Positions 21,670 to 33,785 of a stretch of DNA of 64,000 bases are shown piece after piece. The notes under the pieces were generated by a model that saw only the letters and a program-made list of their open reading frames with translations, was not told where the DNA came from and ran no database searches. The stretch is from Pseudeuparius sepicola (taxonomy: Eukaryota > Arthropoda > Insecta > Coleoptera > Anthribidae), in NCBI GenBank assembly GCA_963920635.1, contig OY987298.1:126737735-126801734 (forward strand). The letters are read 5' to 3'. The stretch's first letter is position 1. Each line of letters begins with the position of its first letter. Position numbers and translations under genes: made by a program.

Positions 21670-22620
21670 TTACACATATAAAATTATTCCAATGTTATAA
21701 TATACAAAATTTATAAAGTACTTCGCGAACGGTTTTTTGTTTTCTGCAAAATCTCTCAATATGTTTTTCACTCGTATATCCAAATCAATATATCGTTTGC
21801 ATCTGTTCGGCAAATGCAAATCAATCATCCTTTGTGCTTGAATGTCGTAATATTGCACGTCTTGTAGTATCGTTGCCATTAGCTCGTATATGTGCTTTTC
21901 TTATCTGTTTATTTAATCGGTTATGCCAGCCTTCCACTGAGTTTGTTGTTCGGTGTCTTTCGTTGTAGCATGTCCAAATAGATTGATCGTCCCATCCATT
22001 GCTCCACGAAGTAGTCATTAAATTGTATGAGCTTGTCATCTTGCGGCATATCTTCCATAATCACACATACCGGCTATGGTCTCTTATATCCTTGTGTTCT
22101 TTGTACAGTATGGCAAGTTCTAAATCTTGTACTTTGCGTCACAATGCCTTGTTGAAATGAAAATTACACCTTTTTACTGCAGCATCGGGAAATACTTCTT
22201 CTAGAGCGTTAATGGCAGACTTTTCAAATCGATGTAAACTTTTTTCGGTAAAAATTCAGGGCATCGTTCCTTAATGAGAGTAAAAAGCCTTCGGTAGGTT
22301 TCTTGTTTGGCAATAGAGCATAAACAGCGGGGATTACATTTGTTGTTTCTGCAGTGCTTCCCATATCAACATGGATCGTGTAAAGCTAATATCCTGTTTT
22401 CTTGCTCCGTCGAGTATGTACATGTACCCTTGCATATAAATATGATCAGGAATGCTGATTTCTTCCGGCTTTTTTGGTAGGTTGGTAATACCAAGTGTCT
22501 TGACTCTGTGTGTGTACAAAACATTCTTGACAGATGAGAATTCAGGAATTTGTCTCTATGCATAGAAAATTGTCACGATCTTCTACAACTTTGTTGCTGC
22601 GTCCGAATTAAACGTAATTC
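21670..22620 (-). pseudogene. MULE transposase remnant, copy 2
   Basis: Tandem copy of 20283-21240, offset about 1383 bp. The best-preserved block is SIWTCYNERHRTTNSVEGW (21821-22039), typical of the region after the MULE catalytic core. Some bases differ (for example LPNRCKRY against LPKRCKRY), giving the duplication a measurable age. Confidence 0.7.
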
Positions 22621-23450
22621 TACCGTGAAATGGAAGTTTTCCTACGTAAATCGACCAGCCGAATCGATCTTGCATGGTATGGAAGGCATAGGGCTCACCG
22701 GTTTCGAGCAAATAATTTTTTTCAAAATTAGACCCCTCCATTTTGGACAATGAATACGACTGGACGAAATGGAATTTAACCTTTATTTCCGGCATCTACG
22801 GGTCGAACTACCTCGGAAAGACCTATTTTTAGGGGCAGGGTAATATTTTCGGAAATTCAGAAAAGTGCGCTGGCCGCTCATTTACATGCTATTTTTTTTT
22901 GCGAAATTGTCAAATTTCAGTTTTCAAAGAGGTTGACCCCCGAGAATCCCGGAGGAATATTCGCTACGCGCGCAGTACATTTTTCAAGGGTCTGATTTCA
23001 CCTTTACAATATACCTACATCTCGAGACCCTGCGTCGATTGGCACAAGGAAGGATGTTGTAGCTCTAACCGTTTCTGCGCAAATGGCCTATAAAGTCAAA
23101 TCAAAAGTGAAAACTCGAAGTTTTTTTAGTTGTATCTCCGGATCGGCAGCAGACCCGCCCATCCAGCTACTTCTTAAAGTCGTAGGTTTTCGGGATCAGC
23201 GCCATAGATAATTACGTATTCACATGCCGATAGATCGAGTTTTGATCATTTTGATTTTGCCAAGGGGTATGCATAGAAAATTGTCACGTTCATCTACAAC
23301 TTGGTTGCTTCGTCCGAATTAAACGTAATTCTACCGTGAAATGGAACTTATCCTATACGTAAATACACCAGCTGAATCGATCTAGCATGGTCCTGAAGGC
23401 ATTGGACTCACCGGTTTCGAGCAAATATATATTTTTTAAATTCGACCCCT
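22556..23450. repeat. Direct repeats flanking a non-coding segment
   Basis: 22556-22735 and 23270-23450 are direct copies: GCATAGAAAATTGTCACG, GTCCGAATTAAACGTAATTC, CGGTTTCGAGCAAATA. A partial third copy is at 21178-21250. The 500 bp between them hold no gene. It may be the 5' part of the MULE element or a separate repeat duplicated with it. Confidence 0.6.
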
Positions 23451-23464
23451 GTTGGACTATTATA

Positions 23465-23885
23465 CCTATACACTCTATTCAAACTAAATGCAAGTGGCGC
23501 GTAAACATTTACACGATAGAAGCACGTGAACAATTCCGATGGCAAATACGAGGCAGGGCCGCATTAAGGACGATCTCTATGAATTTTATAATATAAAATA
23601 TTAAAATAATATGCTTCAGTATTAAGAAATTTAAAAATAAACTTTTATGGCATACCTAGTCATTCACTTACCTGCAAACTTCTACTATTAACACAAATCG
23701 TGGCTCCAACAATTAATAAACAGCGACTCTGTAAGAAACACCGACTCGCTGCACTCGCCCGCCGGGTCAGATTTTATTGCCGGCTAGCCAATAGCAAGAC
23801 GATCTCGTGCGTATTATGCTCTACCCATGCAACAACTTGTGTTTATGTTTCACTTGCGTTTAGTTTGAATAGAGTTTACATCTTA
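23465..23885. mobile_element. 420-bp MITE
   Basis: ACTCTATTCAAACTAAATGC at about 23470 and the complement of ACTCTATTCAAACTAAACGC ending near 23877 form inverted ends continuing GCAAGTG. GC-richer interior, non-coding. Superfamily not determined. Confidence 0.55.
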
Positions 23886-24167
23886 TTGTATTAATTATCA
23901 TTATCATTAACCATTTGTTCCATAGGCATAGGACATATTCTTTGCTCTTTTCTCTAGTGTTTTCTGTAATAATAATTCCGCACAACATTTTGTGATACTG
24001 GAGTCAATGCAAATAATTCCCAGAGCTTTTACACTTCTTGCTAGCATGCGCGCTAAACCATATTATTTTCGCCATACCGGGTATATTTGGTTATTTGTAA
24101 TAATCGGGTAGCTGCAACTAATGCTTGAAAACTAATATCACAGAATAAATAGCTTTGCAACAGAAGC

Positions 24168-24372
24168 CTCCTTACGGACATGTGTCAAAAATAAGCGAGT
24201 CTCCATTTCAATTTATAGAAAGACAGACCGTATTTTAAGCATAAATTTGGTTCTAATACAATCTCTTTGTTATGTAGATTAACGTAAAATCGAATTAAAT
24301 GCATATTATTCATGTCTTTAGAAGATATTTCGCTAAAAAGCGAGTCTCCTTTTGACACATGTCGCTAAGGAA
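24168..24372. mobile_element. 200-bp MITE-like inverted repeat
   Basis: CCTTACGGACATGTGTCAAAA at the left and TTTTGACACATGTCGCTAAGG at the right pair with two mismatches. AAGCGAGTCTCC occurs just inside the left end and again, in direct orientation, just inside the right end. Non-coding. Confidence 0.55.
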
Positions 24373-25618
24373 TTGTCTGTATTACTCGTTAGTCTGTGCT
24401 AATATGCAATATTTTATATTTTTCTTTTGAATAATTTTAAAGTTGAAAAGACATTGTTATTATTTTGTCATATTTTCATGCTATTTTTGTTAACTCAAAA
24501 CTGAAACTATTCGATAATGGTATTCATATTCGCGCCTAATAAGTTTTCTTATACTGGGCAACCAGGCATACAGTGTTTCAGTTTCCCATTAAAAAAAACA
24601 CTCCGCCCATGAGTTCCCATAATTTTTCTTTAATTTTACATACTCGTAAATCATAACCTAAATACAAAAAAACCTCTAATTTGACATACAGTTGCTATGG
24701 AAATCTAACATTTTTGCGGGGGCAAAAGATAGAAAATAATCTACCTATCTCTATAATAATGACACTAATGACTTTATTGTCCCAACTCTCCCTATCCAGG
24801 GACCCTAGCCTAAGTAAAATATTTATAACTACTGTCAATTTTCAACCAATTTCTTCCGACGACAATTCCACTGAAAACAATAATAAGTGTTACACATATT
24901 AAGTAGGTACTCAGTTCGATAGAACTACTAACTTGTTGTCTGGTAAGTAAGACCAAGAGTTATCAACGAACTTGAGGTATTTTGAATTCAAGTCCAATAA
25001 AATCGACAAAAAAATAATCTTGGTAATGCAGGTTGCAGTTTTATGGCCGTAGCGCCATGAATATTTTTTATTTCAAAATAAATGATCTGTAGATATATGG
25101 AGCAAACTTGGCAGGCTATGTAAGACGAACAAACAAGATTTCGAAATCGGAACCATGTTTTCTTGGAAGGAACTTCGCCGGATATAAAGTAACTCCGCAC
25201 ATCTGAAAAATCCAATCGCCGAATGGCACGGCTTCAAATAAGCGAACGGACTGCGGCACGTGCCCCACTCTTGGGCGCAATTTCTGCCGCCGCAGCTGCA
25301 CAAAATTAAAATCAATCAACGCGGCCAGAATAGGAACCGCGCGCCGACAGATATGATCCCGGCATTGTTTGCGATGGGATCTAGACCTTCTCTGCGGCGC
25401 CCGACGGGCCGTGACGTGCCTCTGCAAACACCAGTAGTAAATATATCCGGTAGAAAAGCCGACCGCCGGTCGAATATCAAATAAAGAGGGTGGACCTACG
25501 TCAAAATATCGAGACGATTTGGCAGGTCTGGCTCTGGAATTAGCAAGATAGTATACCGGCGCACGGAGTGGCTCGAATAATAGTTTGAGATAATACCTAA
25601 TTAAGAAATAACAAATAG
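24373..25618. other. Unassigned stretch
   Basis: No recognisable gene. 25200-25500 is GC-rich and open on both strands over a long span, which follows from base composition; neither frame shows a known domain. Confidence 0.35.
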
Positions 25619-25814
25619 TGTGTGATAAGTGCATTGTTGGTTTATATCTAGTAGTTGTATCTATTCTATGATAGCTAGTAGGTGACTGTCAAATGTCAAT
25701 TGAAAAACCAATTTTCCAATAACAGATTTCAATATGTTGTAATGCTGTACAAATGGACGTTTAAAGTAAAACTCGGCTACCGCTTGTTTATTTGGAAGCT
25801 TTAAAAACAACACA
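25619..25814 (+). repeat. 5' LTR of the gypsy element
   Basis: Starts TGTGTGATAAGTGC and ends AAAAACAACACA. It differs from the 3' LTR by several substitutions and a short indel (the 3' copy has GTAGGTATA near its end), so the insertion is not recent. An AATAAA-like signal is weak. Confidence 0.8.
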
Positions 25815-26720
25815 TGGTGGCAGCTAAAGGGAACAAGGGAAATTTTGCGGTCAAGAAAATAGGCAAATGTCATGGTGAATCCACAGCAGCAAATCTTCGT
25901 AACGGGGGTACTACCGCTCACTCAGGTAGCGCCTGTGTACCAAATCCCTGCACCATAAGCGTTCTCCTTCAAAGCCACAGACTGGGAGCAATGGAAGCTC
26001 ATATTTATGAGATTTAGAAGCGCCTCAGGTCTGGAGTCAAAAAGTGACAAAGACCAAGTAAACTCTCTAATCTACCTAATGGGAAAACAAGCAGAGGCAG
26101 TGTACCAATCATTCAAGCTGAAGCGGATTCATTTCAAACTGTCGTAAACAAGTTTAATACAATTCTGTACCTTCCAAAAATGTAATCTACGAACGTTACT
26201 GTTTTCACATTCGTTATCAAGAAGAGGGAAAAAGTGTAGAAGACTTTGTGACAGCTTTGCATTCTCGTGCACAAAACTGTGATTTCCCAATAGGGTTTGC
26301 CGATCAAGCCATTCGTGATCAGGTGGTAGTGGGGATATGAGATAAAGCTTTGTCTGAAAAGTTGCAGCTTGACCCTAACCTGAACCTCGAAAAGGCTGTA
26401 ACAGCTGCCCGACAATCTGAAGCTGTGAAAAAGCAACAATAAATGTTCCGTGGTGTATCCAGCTCAGCAGATAGAGTGGGGGTGCGCAAGAAGAGCTCTA
26501 GTGCACAATCTTTTAAAAACAATACAAACAGTACTTAACACCTTGATAAATGCTAAAAGTAATTCTTAAATGGTGCGGTTATGAAACTAATCATGATAGA
26601 AAAACTGTCCAGCACGTAATGCACTGTGCGGAAAGTGCAAAACAAAAGGACACTATGCTCGAGCAAGCAGAAAATCACAACAGGGCTCACAACAAAGAAG
26701 TGTTTAAGCTACATCATCTG
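25815..26720 (+). pseudogene. gag remnant with zinc knuckle
   Basis: Broken frames resemble a gypsy gag: a DWEQWKL-like start near 25984, then DQVNSLIYLMGKQAEAVYQS (about 26057-26115). A CCHC-like zinc knuckle spans about 26567-26690 (WCGYETNH, then CGKCKTKGHYA in another frame). Several stops (for example near 26144, 26338 and 26440) and frame changes are visible. Confidence 0.65.
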
Positions 26721-26749
26721 AAAACAATCATAATCATGATGACGATGAT

Positions 26750-27055
26750 GTGTTTGTAGGCGTAGTTGATGCTCCATGGGGTAAATCAAAGTGCTACATA
26801 AATCTTCTTGTTGACAACAAACAGCTGACAGCTAGGGTTGACACTGGAGCTGATGTAAGTGTTCTGCCTGAAAAGATTTACAAGTCACTGTTTTCTGAAC
26901 GTACCCTAACACCCGCTAACGTAATGGTTGATGCTCCTGGAGGTGAATCACTCGATGTGTTTACAACCACCGTCACAGCCCGAAATAAATCACTGTCTGA
27001 AAAGTTTTATGTGGTTATGGGGGCTAAACAAACTTTACTAAGTGATCTTGCATGA
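26750..27055 (+). pseudogene. Aspartic protease domain of pol
   Basis: Open stretch with the active-site motif DTGADVSVLP and upstream INLLVDNKQL. It ends in an in-frame TGA at 27053. The following reverse-transcriptase stretch is in the same frame. Confidence 0.8.
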
Positions 27056-28020
27056 GAAAAACTAGGATTAGTGAAGAAAATGTTTGAAGTCCGTTTACAG
27101 GATGATTCTTTCGACCCTTTGGAAAAGTTTCCAAAACTGTTTACAGGTTTAGGCAACAAACAAAACGCTTACAAAATCAAAATAAAACAAGATGCTGTTC
27201 CTTACGCGTTGAATGTTCCAAGGCGTGTGCCATTGCCTCTAAAACCTGAACTCAAGAAAGAATTAGATCTGATGTGCCAGAAGTGTATAATTGAACCTGT
27301 CAGTGAGCCATCTGACTGGTGCGCGCCCCTCTTTATCGTTCCAAAGAAAGACGGCAAAATACACCTTTGCGGTGACTTAACACGCTTAAACAAAAATGTT
27401 GTGATGGAAACATACCCAATCCCAGATATTGACAGTACATTAGATCAACTGGAGGGTGCAAAGGTGTTCAGTAGACTCGATGCGAATAGCGGATTCTGAC
27501 AAATCCCTCTCACGGAGGACTGTTGTAGACATCTGACGACGTTCATAACTTCATTTGGACGATTTCGATTTAAACGTTTATGTTTTGGACCAACATCTGC
27601 TCCAGAAGTGTTCCAAAAACAGATGAACCTTGTCCTCGAAGGCATAGAAGGTGTAGTATGTCATTTTGATGATGTCATAGTATTTGGTCGTAACAACCAA
27701 GAACATAACATACGTCTAACACGTGTCCTGAACAGACTGCAAGAAAAAGGGTGGACACTCAACAAAGATAAATGTGAATTCAGAAAAAGCTCTATTAAGA
27801 TTCTTGGGCATGTTATTTCGACAGAAGGCATTCTGCCTGATCCTAAGAAAGTTCAAGCTATTGCCGACTTGCAGGAACCACAAAATGTGACCGAACTGAA
27901 ACGCTTCCTGGGAATGGTCAACTTTGTGAGTAAATTCATACCGAACTTGTCGTCTTTAGCCAAACCTTTGTATGATCTTCTAAGTTCCGATCGAGGGTGG
28001 TTATGGGAAACTCCTAAGCC
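27056..28020 (+). pseudogene. Reverse transcriptase domain of pol
   Basis: Motifs in order: VSEPSDWCAPLFIVPKKDGK, CGDLTRLNKN, VFSRLDANSGF, CFGPTSAPEVFQ, HFDDVIVFG (Phe in place of the usual Tyr before the two catalytic Asp) and LGHVISTEG. An in-frame TGA at 27497-27499 interrupts the palm region; the frame then continues. A frameshift near 28010-28020 separates it from RNase H. Confidence 0.85.
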
Positions 28021-28440
28021 ATGGCATTCGACAAAATAAAGAAAACCTTGGCGACCCCACCAGTTTTAGCACTCAACGACAGCTCCAAAAATCTCAAGTT
28101 ATCTGTTGACGCATCCTCGTATGGCCTTGGGGCTGTCCTGTTGCAAAGCGAAGGTGATAATTACAAGCCAGTATCGCATGCGTCGAGAACTCTGTCTGAA
28201 TATGAGCGTAGATATGCGCAAATAGATAAAGAGGCCCTTGCAGTTTGTTGGGGTTGTGAAAAATTCTCCAATTTTATAATTGGCAAAACAATTACCATTG
28301 AAGCTGACCACAACCCACTGGTCTCAATATTTGGTACAAAAGATTTAGACTCAATAACTCCACTTCAGAGACTGATTGCATCAACAGATCGAAGATTGGT
28401 TGAGTTGGTGCAAAGTCAACATGAAGATGCTGTATGCTGT
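28021..28440 (+). pseudogene. RNase H domain of pol
   Basis: SVDASSYGLGAVLLQ, SHASRTLSEYERRYAQIDKE and EADHNPLVSIF are the standard Ty3/gypsy RNase H motifs, including the catalytic Asp and Glu. It is frame-shifted relative to the reverse transcriptase. Part of the connection to integrase after about 28385 looks deleted (TPLQRLIAS...). Confidence 0.8.
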
Positions 28441-28543
28441 GAGTTAATGAAGTACTGCACTGAAGGTTGTTCATCGAGGCATACAAGAATGTATTCCATA
28501 TTGGGAACACAGGCATTTAATTACTTTACAAAATGGTATACTG

Positions 28544-29377
28544 ATGAAAGGTCTATGTATTATTGTGCCGCTGGTACTTCGTCGAGATATCCTTAACAAG
28601 ATTCGTGAAGGTCATCAGGGCATTAATAAGTGTCAAGCTCTAGCCCGCCAATCTGTGTGGTGGCCCTGTATTGGACTGCAGCTGGAAAGGATAATAAAAA
28701 ACTGCACAGTTTGCATAAAACACGAACAAGACAAAATAGAACCATTGATGCCATCCGAGTACCCCGAGTGACCATTTCAGATTGTTGGAACCGATTTACT
28801 GAAACTTCAAGGTTACTGGTATGTTATAGTAGCAGACTACTACTCAAGATATATAAAAGTAGCAAAGCTTAAGGATTTGACTGCAGAAAGTGTCATAATA
28901 CACCTTAAGTCTATTTTTGCACGACATAGTGTACCTGAGGTGGTTCGAAGTGACAACTGAACTCAATTTTCACAGACCGTTGGATCAGCTTACTCCAAGT
29001 TTGCTCAGGACTATGGATTTAAAATCATCACTTCTATTCCCAAATTCTCTCAAAGTAATGGCTTTACAGAATCAGAAGTTATAAACTTCAAGAACCACTT
29101 TAAGAAGAGTGCAGATCCATATAAAATGCTATTAGCTCTTCGTTCAACACCTCTTCAATCTGGATTTAGTCCAGCAGAGATCCTAATAAACAGGAAGCTG
29201 CGAGGAATTGTGCCCATTGCACCACTTCAGTTAAACCCTTCCATACCTAAGGAAGAAACCATTGTTCAAAAAGAAGAAAACAGACACAATACTCCTAGAT
29301 CGTATGTAGTCAGGAGTCCAATGGGTACAGGGTGGCCCATCCAAGCGGAAAAAGTGTGCTACGTGGAGACAGGTTAA
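28544..29377 (+). pseudogene. Integrase domain of pol, 5' part
   Basis: The zinc-binding HHCC region (HQGINKCQALARQSVWWP, then NCTVCIKHEQ) and the core with TDLLKLQGYWYVIV and VVRSDN are visible, as is the ALRSTPLQSGFSPAEI tail. Stops occur at 28769 and 28958 (right after the second catalytic Asp region), plus a frame change near 28790. The frame meets the mariner element at 29328. Confidence 0.8.
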
Positions 29378-31605
29378 CATAAAATCGTCATTCAAAAAAT
29401 AAGGTTGTAGTAAAAATTAAGGGGAATTCGAGGGTGTACCCTAATTTTGTATACGGGGGTCGGTAAAAAAGTTATCGCTAAAAAACGTTTTTTGCAAAAT
29501 AAAAAAATATATTTTTTACCTACACATCCGTTAGAGAAACTTTAAGTAGTATTCCCGAATATTCAGTTTTTTAATATAACTTCCGGTTATAGCGGAAATG
29601 AAAGTGGTTTTCTCTATTTTACAACTTACACCTTTCACAGGATTCCTTTTTTAATTCTGAATCCAACGATATATAATTTGACCTATTTATCTCCAACCGT
29701 TTCCGAGATATTTATCAGAGAAGCTCCATCAAACTAGATACATGGTCTCATGGTCGGTGGTCGGTGTCTGATGTTCGATCTGAGTAGGCCAAACAATAAA
29801 ACCAAATTTATGACAAATCAAGTCAGCCATGATAATAAAACTGACAAGCGAGTAGGCTGAATGTTAAAGTGGCTATAGCCATTCAACCGCATTCAACTTA
29901 ATTAAAAATCTCGTGGAAATTATGAAACATTTATTATTTTTACTACTGTCATATTTATTATAACAACAACAATAATGATTAGTTAATAAAAATTAGTTAG
30001 AAGTTCATTTACATTAAATGTTCAAAATGGTTTCCATTATTATTTACACATAACCTAAGTCTTTTTAAGAAATTTTTTCGGACATTTTCAAAGATTAAGG
30101 GACGATTGTTTAAACTATCAATTTCTAATTTTACTCGCCTTTTAATCTCCTCAACATTTTCGGGGCGGTTCTTATAAACTTTATTTTTTAAATGCCCCCA
30201 CAAGAAAAAATCCAAGGGGGTTAAATCTGGACTACGTGGCGGCCACCTTATCATTCCATGTTTACCAATCCAATTTTCAAACGAATTGTTCAAAAATTCC
30301 GTTATGGGCCCACAGTTATGGAAGGAAGCGCCATCTTGCTGCCATATTAATTGTCTTTCTTGGAGTTGGTTAAGAAAAATTAATGGCAGCTGGTCAAAGT
30401 ATTGTTCCAATTCGTCCTGGATTAAATGTAGGTATTTCCTACCTGTCATACTTCCTGAATAAAATAGAGGGCCCATTATAAAATTTCCCACAATTCCGCA
30501 CCAAACACCCACGGAATTTCTGCCGGATTTCACAACTTCACGAAATGCCCGTGGATTGTCAACAGACCAAAATATACTATTTTTCCGGTTGTATATTCCC
30601 GCCGCTGTAAATGTTGCTTCATCGGACCAAATATTTTGTTTAAAAAATCCAGCTCCACCTCTTGCAAAATAAAAGTTTAACATTGTTTGAGAATATTCCA
30701 GTCTTCTTGCAGCATCTCCAGGGAATAGCCTTTGAACAGGTAATATTTTGAAGGCTTTAAATTTGCTTAATTTCATTACCCTTTGTATTGTAGACCGGGG
30801 AATTTGTAAGTCTCTCGCTGCATCTCTCTGAGATTTTTCGTTATTTCTTCAGAAATAATTTAAAATTCGTTCTCTCTCGTCCTCACTAATTCTAAACCCT
30901 TTTTTTCTCTTGCTAATCACACTTCCTGTCGATCTGAATCTTCGATACAGCTTACATATAAATGAAGCACTCGGAACATTTCTATTTGGATATTTACGAG
31001 AATACTCCCTCAAAGTTTCTACGTATCTTTTATCATTTTTGACACGTAAATAGAAATATTGAATTGACAGCCTACTCGATTGTCAGTTTTATTATCATGG
31101 CTGACTTGATTTGTCATAAATTTGGTTTTATTGTTTGGCCTACTCAGATCGAACATCAGACACCGATCATGAGACCATGTATCTAGTTTGATGGAGCTTC
31201 TCTGATAAATATCTCGGAAACGGTTGGAGATAGATAGTTCAAATTATATATCGTTGGATTCAGAATTAAAAAAGGAATCCTGCGATGGTTAAGAGAAATG
31301 TGTAACTTGTAAAATAGAGAATACCACTTTCATTTCCGCTATAACCGGAAGTTATATTAAAAAACTGAATATTCGGGAATACTACTTAAAGGTTCTCTAA
31401 TGGATGTGTAGGTAAAAAAATATTTTTTTTTATTTTGCAAAAAATGTTTTTTCGCGATAACTTTTTTTACCGACCCCCGTATACAAAATCCGAGTACACC
31501 ATCGAATTCCCCTTAATTTTTACTACAATATCATTTTTTGAATGACGATTTTATGTTAACCTGTTTCCTCGTAACGCACTTTTTCCGCTTGAATGGGCCA
31601 CCCTG
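29328..31605 (-). mobile_element. Mariner-type transposon inserted in gypsy pol
   Basis: Ends CAGGGTGGCCCAT (29328) and the matching complement ending CCACCCTG (31605), with TA on both sides. The terminal inverted repeats are long, about 530 bp each. Between them, on the - strand, is a transposase of the DUF4817/DDE group carrying a premature stop. The gypsy reading frame resumes right after the element, which fixes the insertion as later than the retrotransposon. The right part (30749-31605) is copied again at 39873-40729 by the segmental duplication. Confidence 0.9.
30009..31083 (-). pseudogene. Mariner-type transposase with a premature stop
   Basis: Reading down the - strand: an N-terminal helix-turn-helix region (YVETLREYSRKYPNRNVPSA, then SEDERERILNYF), an in-frame TGA at 30849-30851, then an uninterrupted 255 codons. 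The latter hold NIWSDEATF, LIWQQDGASFHN and WPPRSPDLTPLDFFLWG; 40 residues separate the second and third Asp (DD40D). The C-terminus is NGNHFEHLM. No ATG was found at the N-terminus in this frame. With only one or two lesions the gene died fairly recently. It is related to, but clearly distinct from, the DD41D transposases at 3953 and 54618. Confidence 0.8.
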
Positions 31606-31768
31606 TACATACAGAAGAAATGCACAATTTTTGCACCCACTTCCTAATAATCTCGAGGAAAACTATCACAGTGATGAATATTCGACTCTAAGGCCTGACA
31701 CCAGTAAAGTCGAAAATCCAGCACTAATGGGTGAAGAGAGTTGTAAAGAAGAAATTCAAACGAAATAA
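31606..31768 (+). pseudogene. C-terminal tail of gypsy pol
   Basis: Directly after the mariner element an open stretch, YRRNAQFLHPLPNN..., continues the pol tail (a GT.YRRN..HL-type end is usual in Ty3/gypsy pol) to the stop at 31766. Duplicated at 40730-40892. Confidence 0.6.
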
Positions 31769-31852
31769 CATGCTCAACGCCTGTGCCTTTTACTCAAGAA
31801 GGTCTAAGGCGTAGCCAGAGGGTTGTTGGACCCCCTAGACGTTTAAATATTT

Positions 31853-31863
31853 AAGAAGGGGGG
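31853..31863 (+). other. Polypurine tract
   Basis: AAGAAGGGGGG immediately before the 3' LTR, the plus-strand primer site expected for an LTR retrotransposon. Confidence 0.7.
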
Positions 31864-32064
31864 TGTGTGATAAGTGCATTGTTGGTTTATGTACTAGTAG
31901 TTTTGTCTATTCTATGATAGCTAGTAGGTGACTGTGAAATGTGAATTGAAAAACCACTTTTCCAATAACAGATTTCAAGATGTTGTAATGCTGTACAAAT
32001 AAACGTTTAAAGTAAAACTCGGCTACCGCTTGTAGGTATATTTGGAAGCGTTAAAAACAACACA
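31864..32064 (+). repeat. 3' LTR of the gypsy element
   Basis: Matches the 5' LTR with about a dozen substitutions and an extra GTAGGTATA near its end. Copied at 40988-41188. Confidence 0.8.
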
Positions 32065-33040
32065 GATAGAAAAGGCTCCAGCGGGAACATGCCCTGTGTA
32101 AAGTTGTCAGCACTTCAAATTTACATTTTGCAATACTGTATCTCACCTGGACGAAAGCCCAAAGCTTGACGTCATAGCTTCATTGTTGTTTGCGATTTGG
32201 ACTGGCGAGATAGGTAGGTACCTACTGCAAAAATCGGCGACTTATTATAGGTTATAGGGGGTAGATATTCTGCATGATACAACAAAACACAGATATTATG
32301 ATATTTAGCCGCCTCAATTCCAACATAACAATTTTAACACAACGTCGCCTTTTTCATAATTCTTCCCCTGGTCATCACTCTTGCAACCAAACACTGCACA
32401 CCGCATGATTAATAAGTTAAGTAAGATCACCTAGCACTATATAGTTAAAAATTATATAAAAAATACATAACTAACAGTAATTTTACAACGCAAACTTCCG
32501 CAAATTGGCTGAAAATACAGAGAACACACTACAATGGTTCGCAGACGTCTCTGACGTTTCGGTTGTTTATAACCGCGTGACGCGTCAATGTGGCGCCCAA
32601 CCTGCGCAATATCATATATCTCTTTTGTTGTATCATGGGTATTCTGTGGTTATAGGTATGCCAGTTTCTGACATTTAAAATGTCCCATGTTTTGAATAAT
32701 ATTATCCAGCTTTATTACGATTTACGTTATGTATATCGTAACGAATTCTCTTTGCGGTCAGTATTTCGCTGTTTCGCCATATTAACACAGTTTTTATACT
32801 AGATTTGTTTGAAATGATAAATATGAAATTAACATGCACATGAAGAAAATCATATGCACAGAGCATTACATGGATTGCATCAGAGGAATAAACAGAATTT
32901 TGAAGTTACGGAATGACCTGTTCAACCAGTTGCGAGAAATCTATAGATATTGTATTTTGGAGGAGTATTTTGTAACGTATGCAAGAATAAAAATTGAAAA
33001 TTTTGTTTAGAGCCCCAAAGCTAACGGTCTATTATACATA
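32065..33040. other. Unassigned stretch between gypsy LTR and foldback element
   Basis: No gene. It contains TGGCGCCCAACC at about 32590, which resembles a tRNA-Lys primer-binding site, but no LTR precedes it. Copied at 41189-42164. Confidence 0.35.
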
Positions 33041-33785
33041 CAGGGTGAGTCACTAATAATGGCACATAGTGCAACCGCATATATTTTGGGCCAAAATATT
33101 ACGATTGAGGCTAATATGCCTTATAGCAATGTTGTCTGTTTAAGAGATTCGTCGCTGCCAGGACAATACCTCCTATGTGCAAAATTTTTGATTTCTAGGT
33201 TTTAATGCGTTCTGATACTCCTTACTGGCGTCTATCAATTGCCAAAGCCTCCAATGTGTATGAACATAACCAAAATTATTACAAACGAATTTTTAAACCT
33301 CCTATGTGTATGCCTTGATATGGTTGCCACAACAAAATCTCCTATGTGCACTTATTAACACATAGGAGGTATTGTTTGATTTATTGTGGTAGGTGATTGT
33401 CATCTGATCTTCACATGAGAGGTTTATGCTTGACAGATGGATATTGCAGGTTATAGTTTCAGTTGCTTTTCAAGTGCAGTGGTTTTCTTTCCAATAAAAT
33501 AGGAGGTGCTTTAAAGTAAGTAATAAGAATTTTATCAGTAGTTAGGTACTAGTCGAATTGCAGTTTTAAAATTGTAAAAAGTGTGTGTAGAATCAGAAAC
33601 CAACAACGGGGTTTCTCTATTCTGCTCAATTTCCTGACAGTTCAGGGAAGGCAATTTTCAAAACCACATTAAGCTGTACAATTTATTCTTAACGTTTTTC
33701 TCCCTGTTTTTCAGTGTGAATTATACTATACTTAATGTTTAGTAGAGTTTTTTATTTTTTTTCTTGTAGGGATAGTTACTACACG

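Larger units (their letters stand above)
17412..22645 (-). repeat. Tandem duplication of a MULE remnant
   Basis: Unit 1 is about 17412-21263 and unit 2 about 21264-22645. Both start ATTTAATAAAAATAAAATTG and end ATTCTACCGTGAAATGGA. Without the insertion at 17826-20256 unit 1 is about 1.4 kb, the same size as unit 2. Unit 1 also has an extra 47-bp tandem copy (TATTGCCTAGTT-GGGCGTTTTGAATATT at about 17545-17635) present once in unit 2. The motif CCAATTCGTGCG recurs near the unit start. Confidence 0.8.
25619..32064 (+). mobile_element. Ty3/gypsy LTR retrotransposon, decayed
   Basis: Two LTRs (25619-25814 and 31864-32064) of about 200 bp enclose gag-pol in the order protease, reverse transcriptase, RNase H, integrase, which defines Ty3/gypsy. 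A polypurine tract (AAGAAGGGGGG, 31853-31863) precedes the 3' LTR. The 5' LTR is followed by TGGTGGCAGC, a possible primer-binding site. Many stops and frameshifts show it is dead. A 2.3-kb mariner-type element (29328-31605) is inserted near the end of pol. Confidence 0.85.

Noticed and set aside
25116..25634. 172-codon - strand frame next to the 5' LTR
   Set aside because: Arginine-rich and compositionally biased, overlapped by an open frame on the other strand, no recognisable family.
32585..32600. TGGCGCCCAACC, resembling a tRNA-Lys primer-binding site
   Set aside because: No LTR ends immediately upstream and no gag-pol follows.
33247..33370. Repeated CCTCCTATGTG motifs considered as a CRISPR-like array
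   Set aside because: Irregular spacing, mixed orientation, and a position inside transposon ends explain them as subterminal motifs; eukaryotic context.
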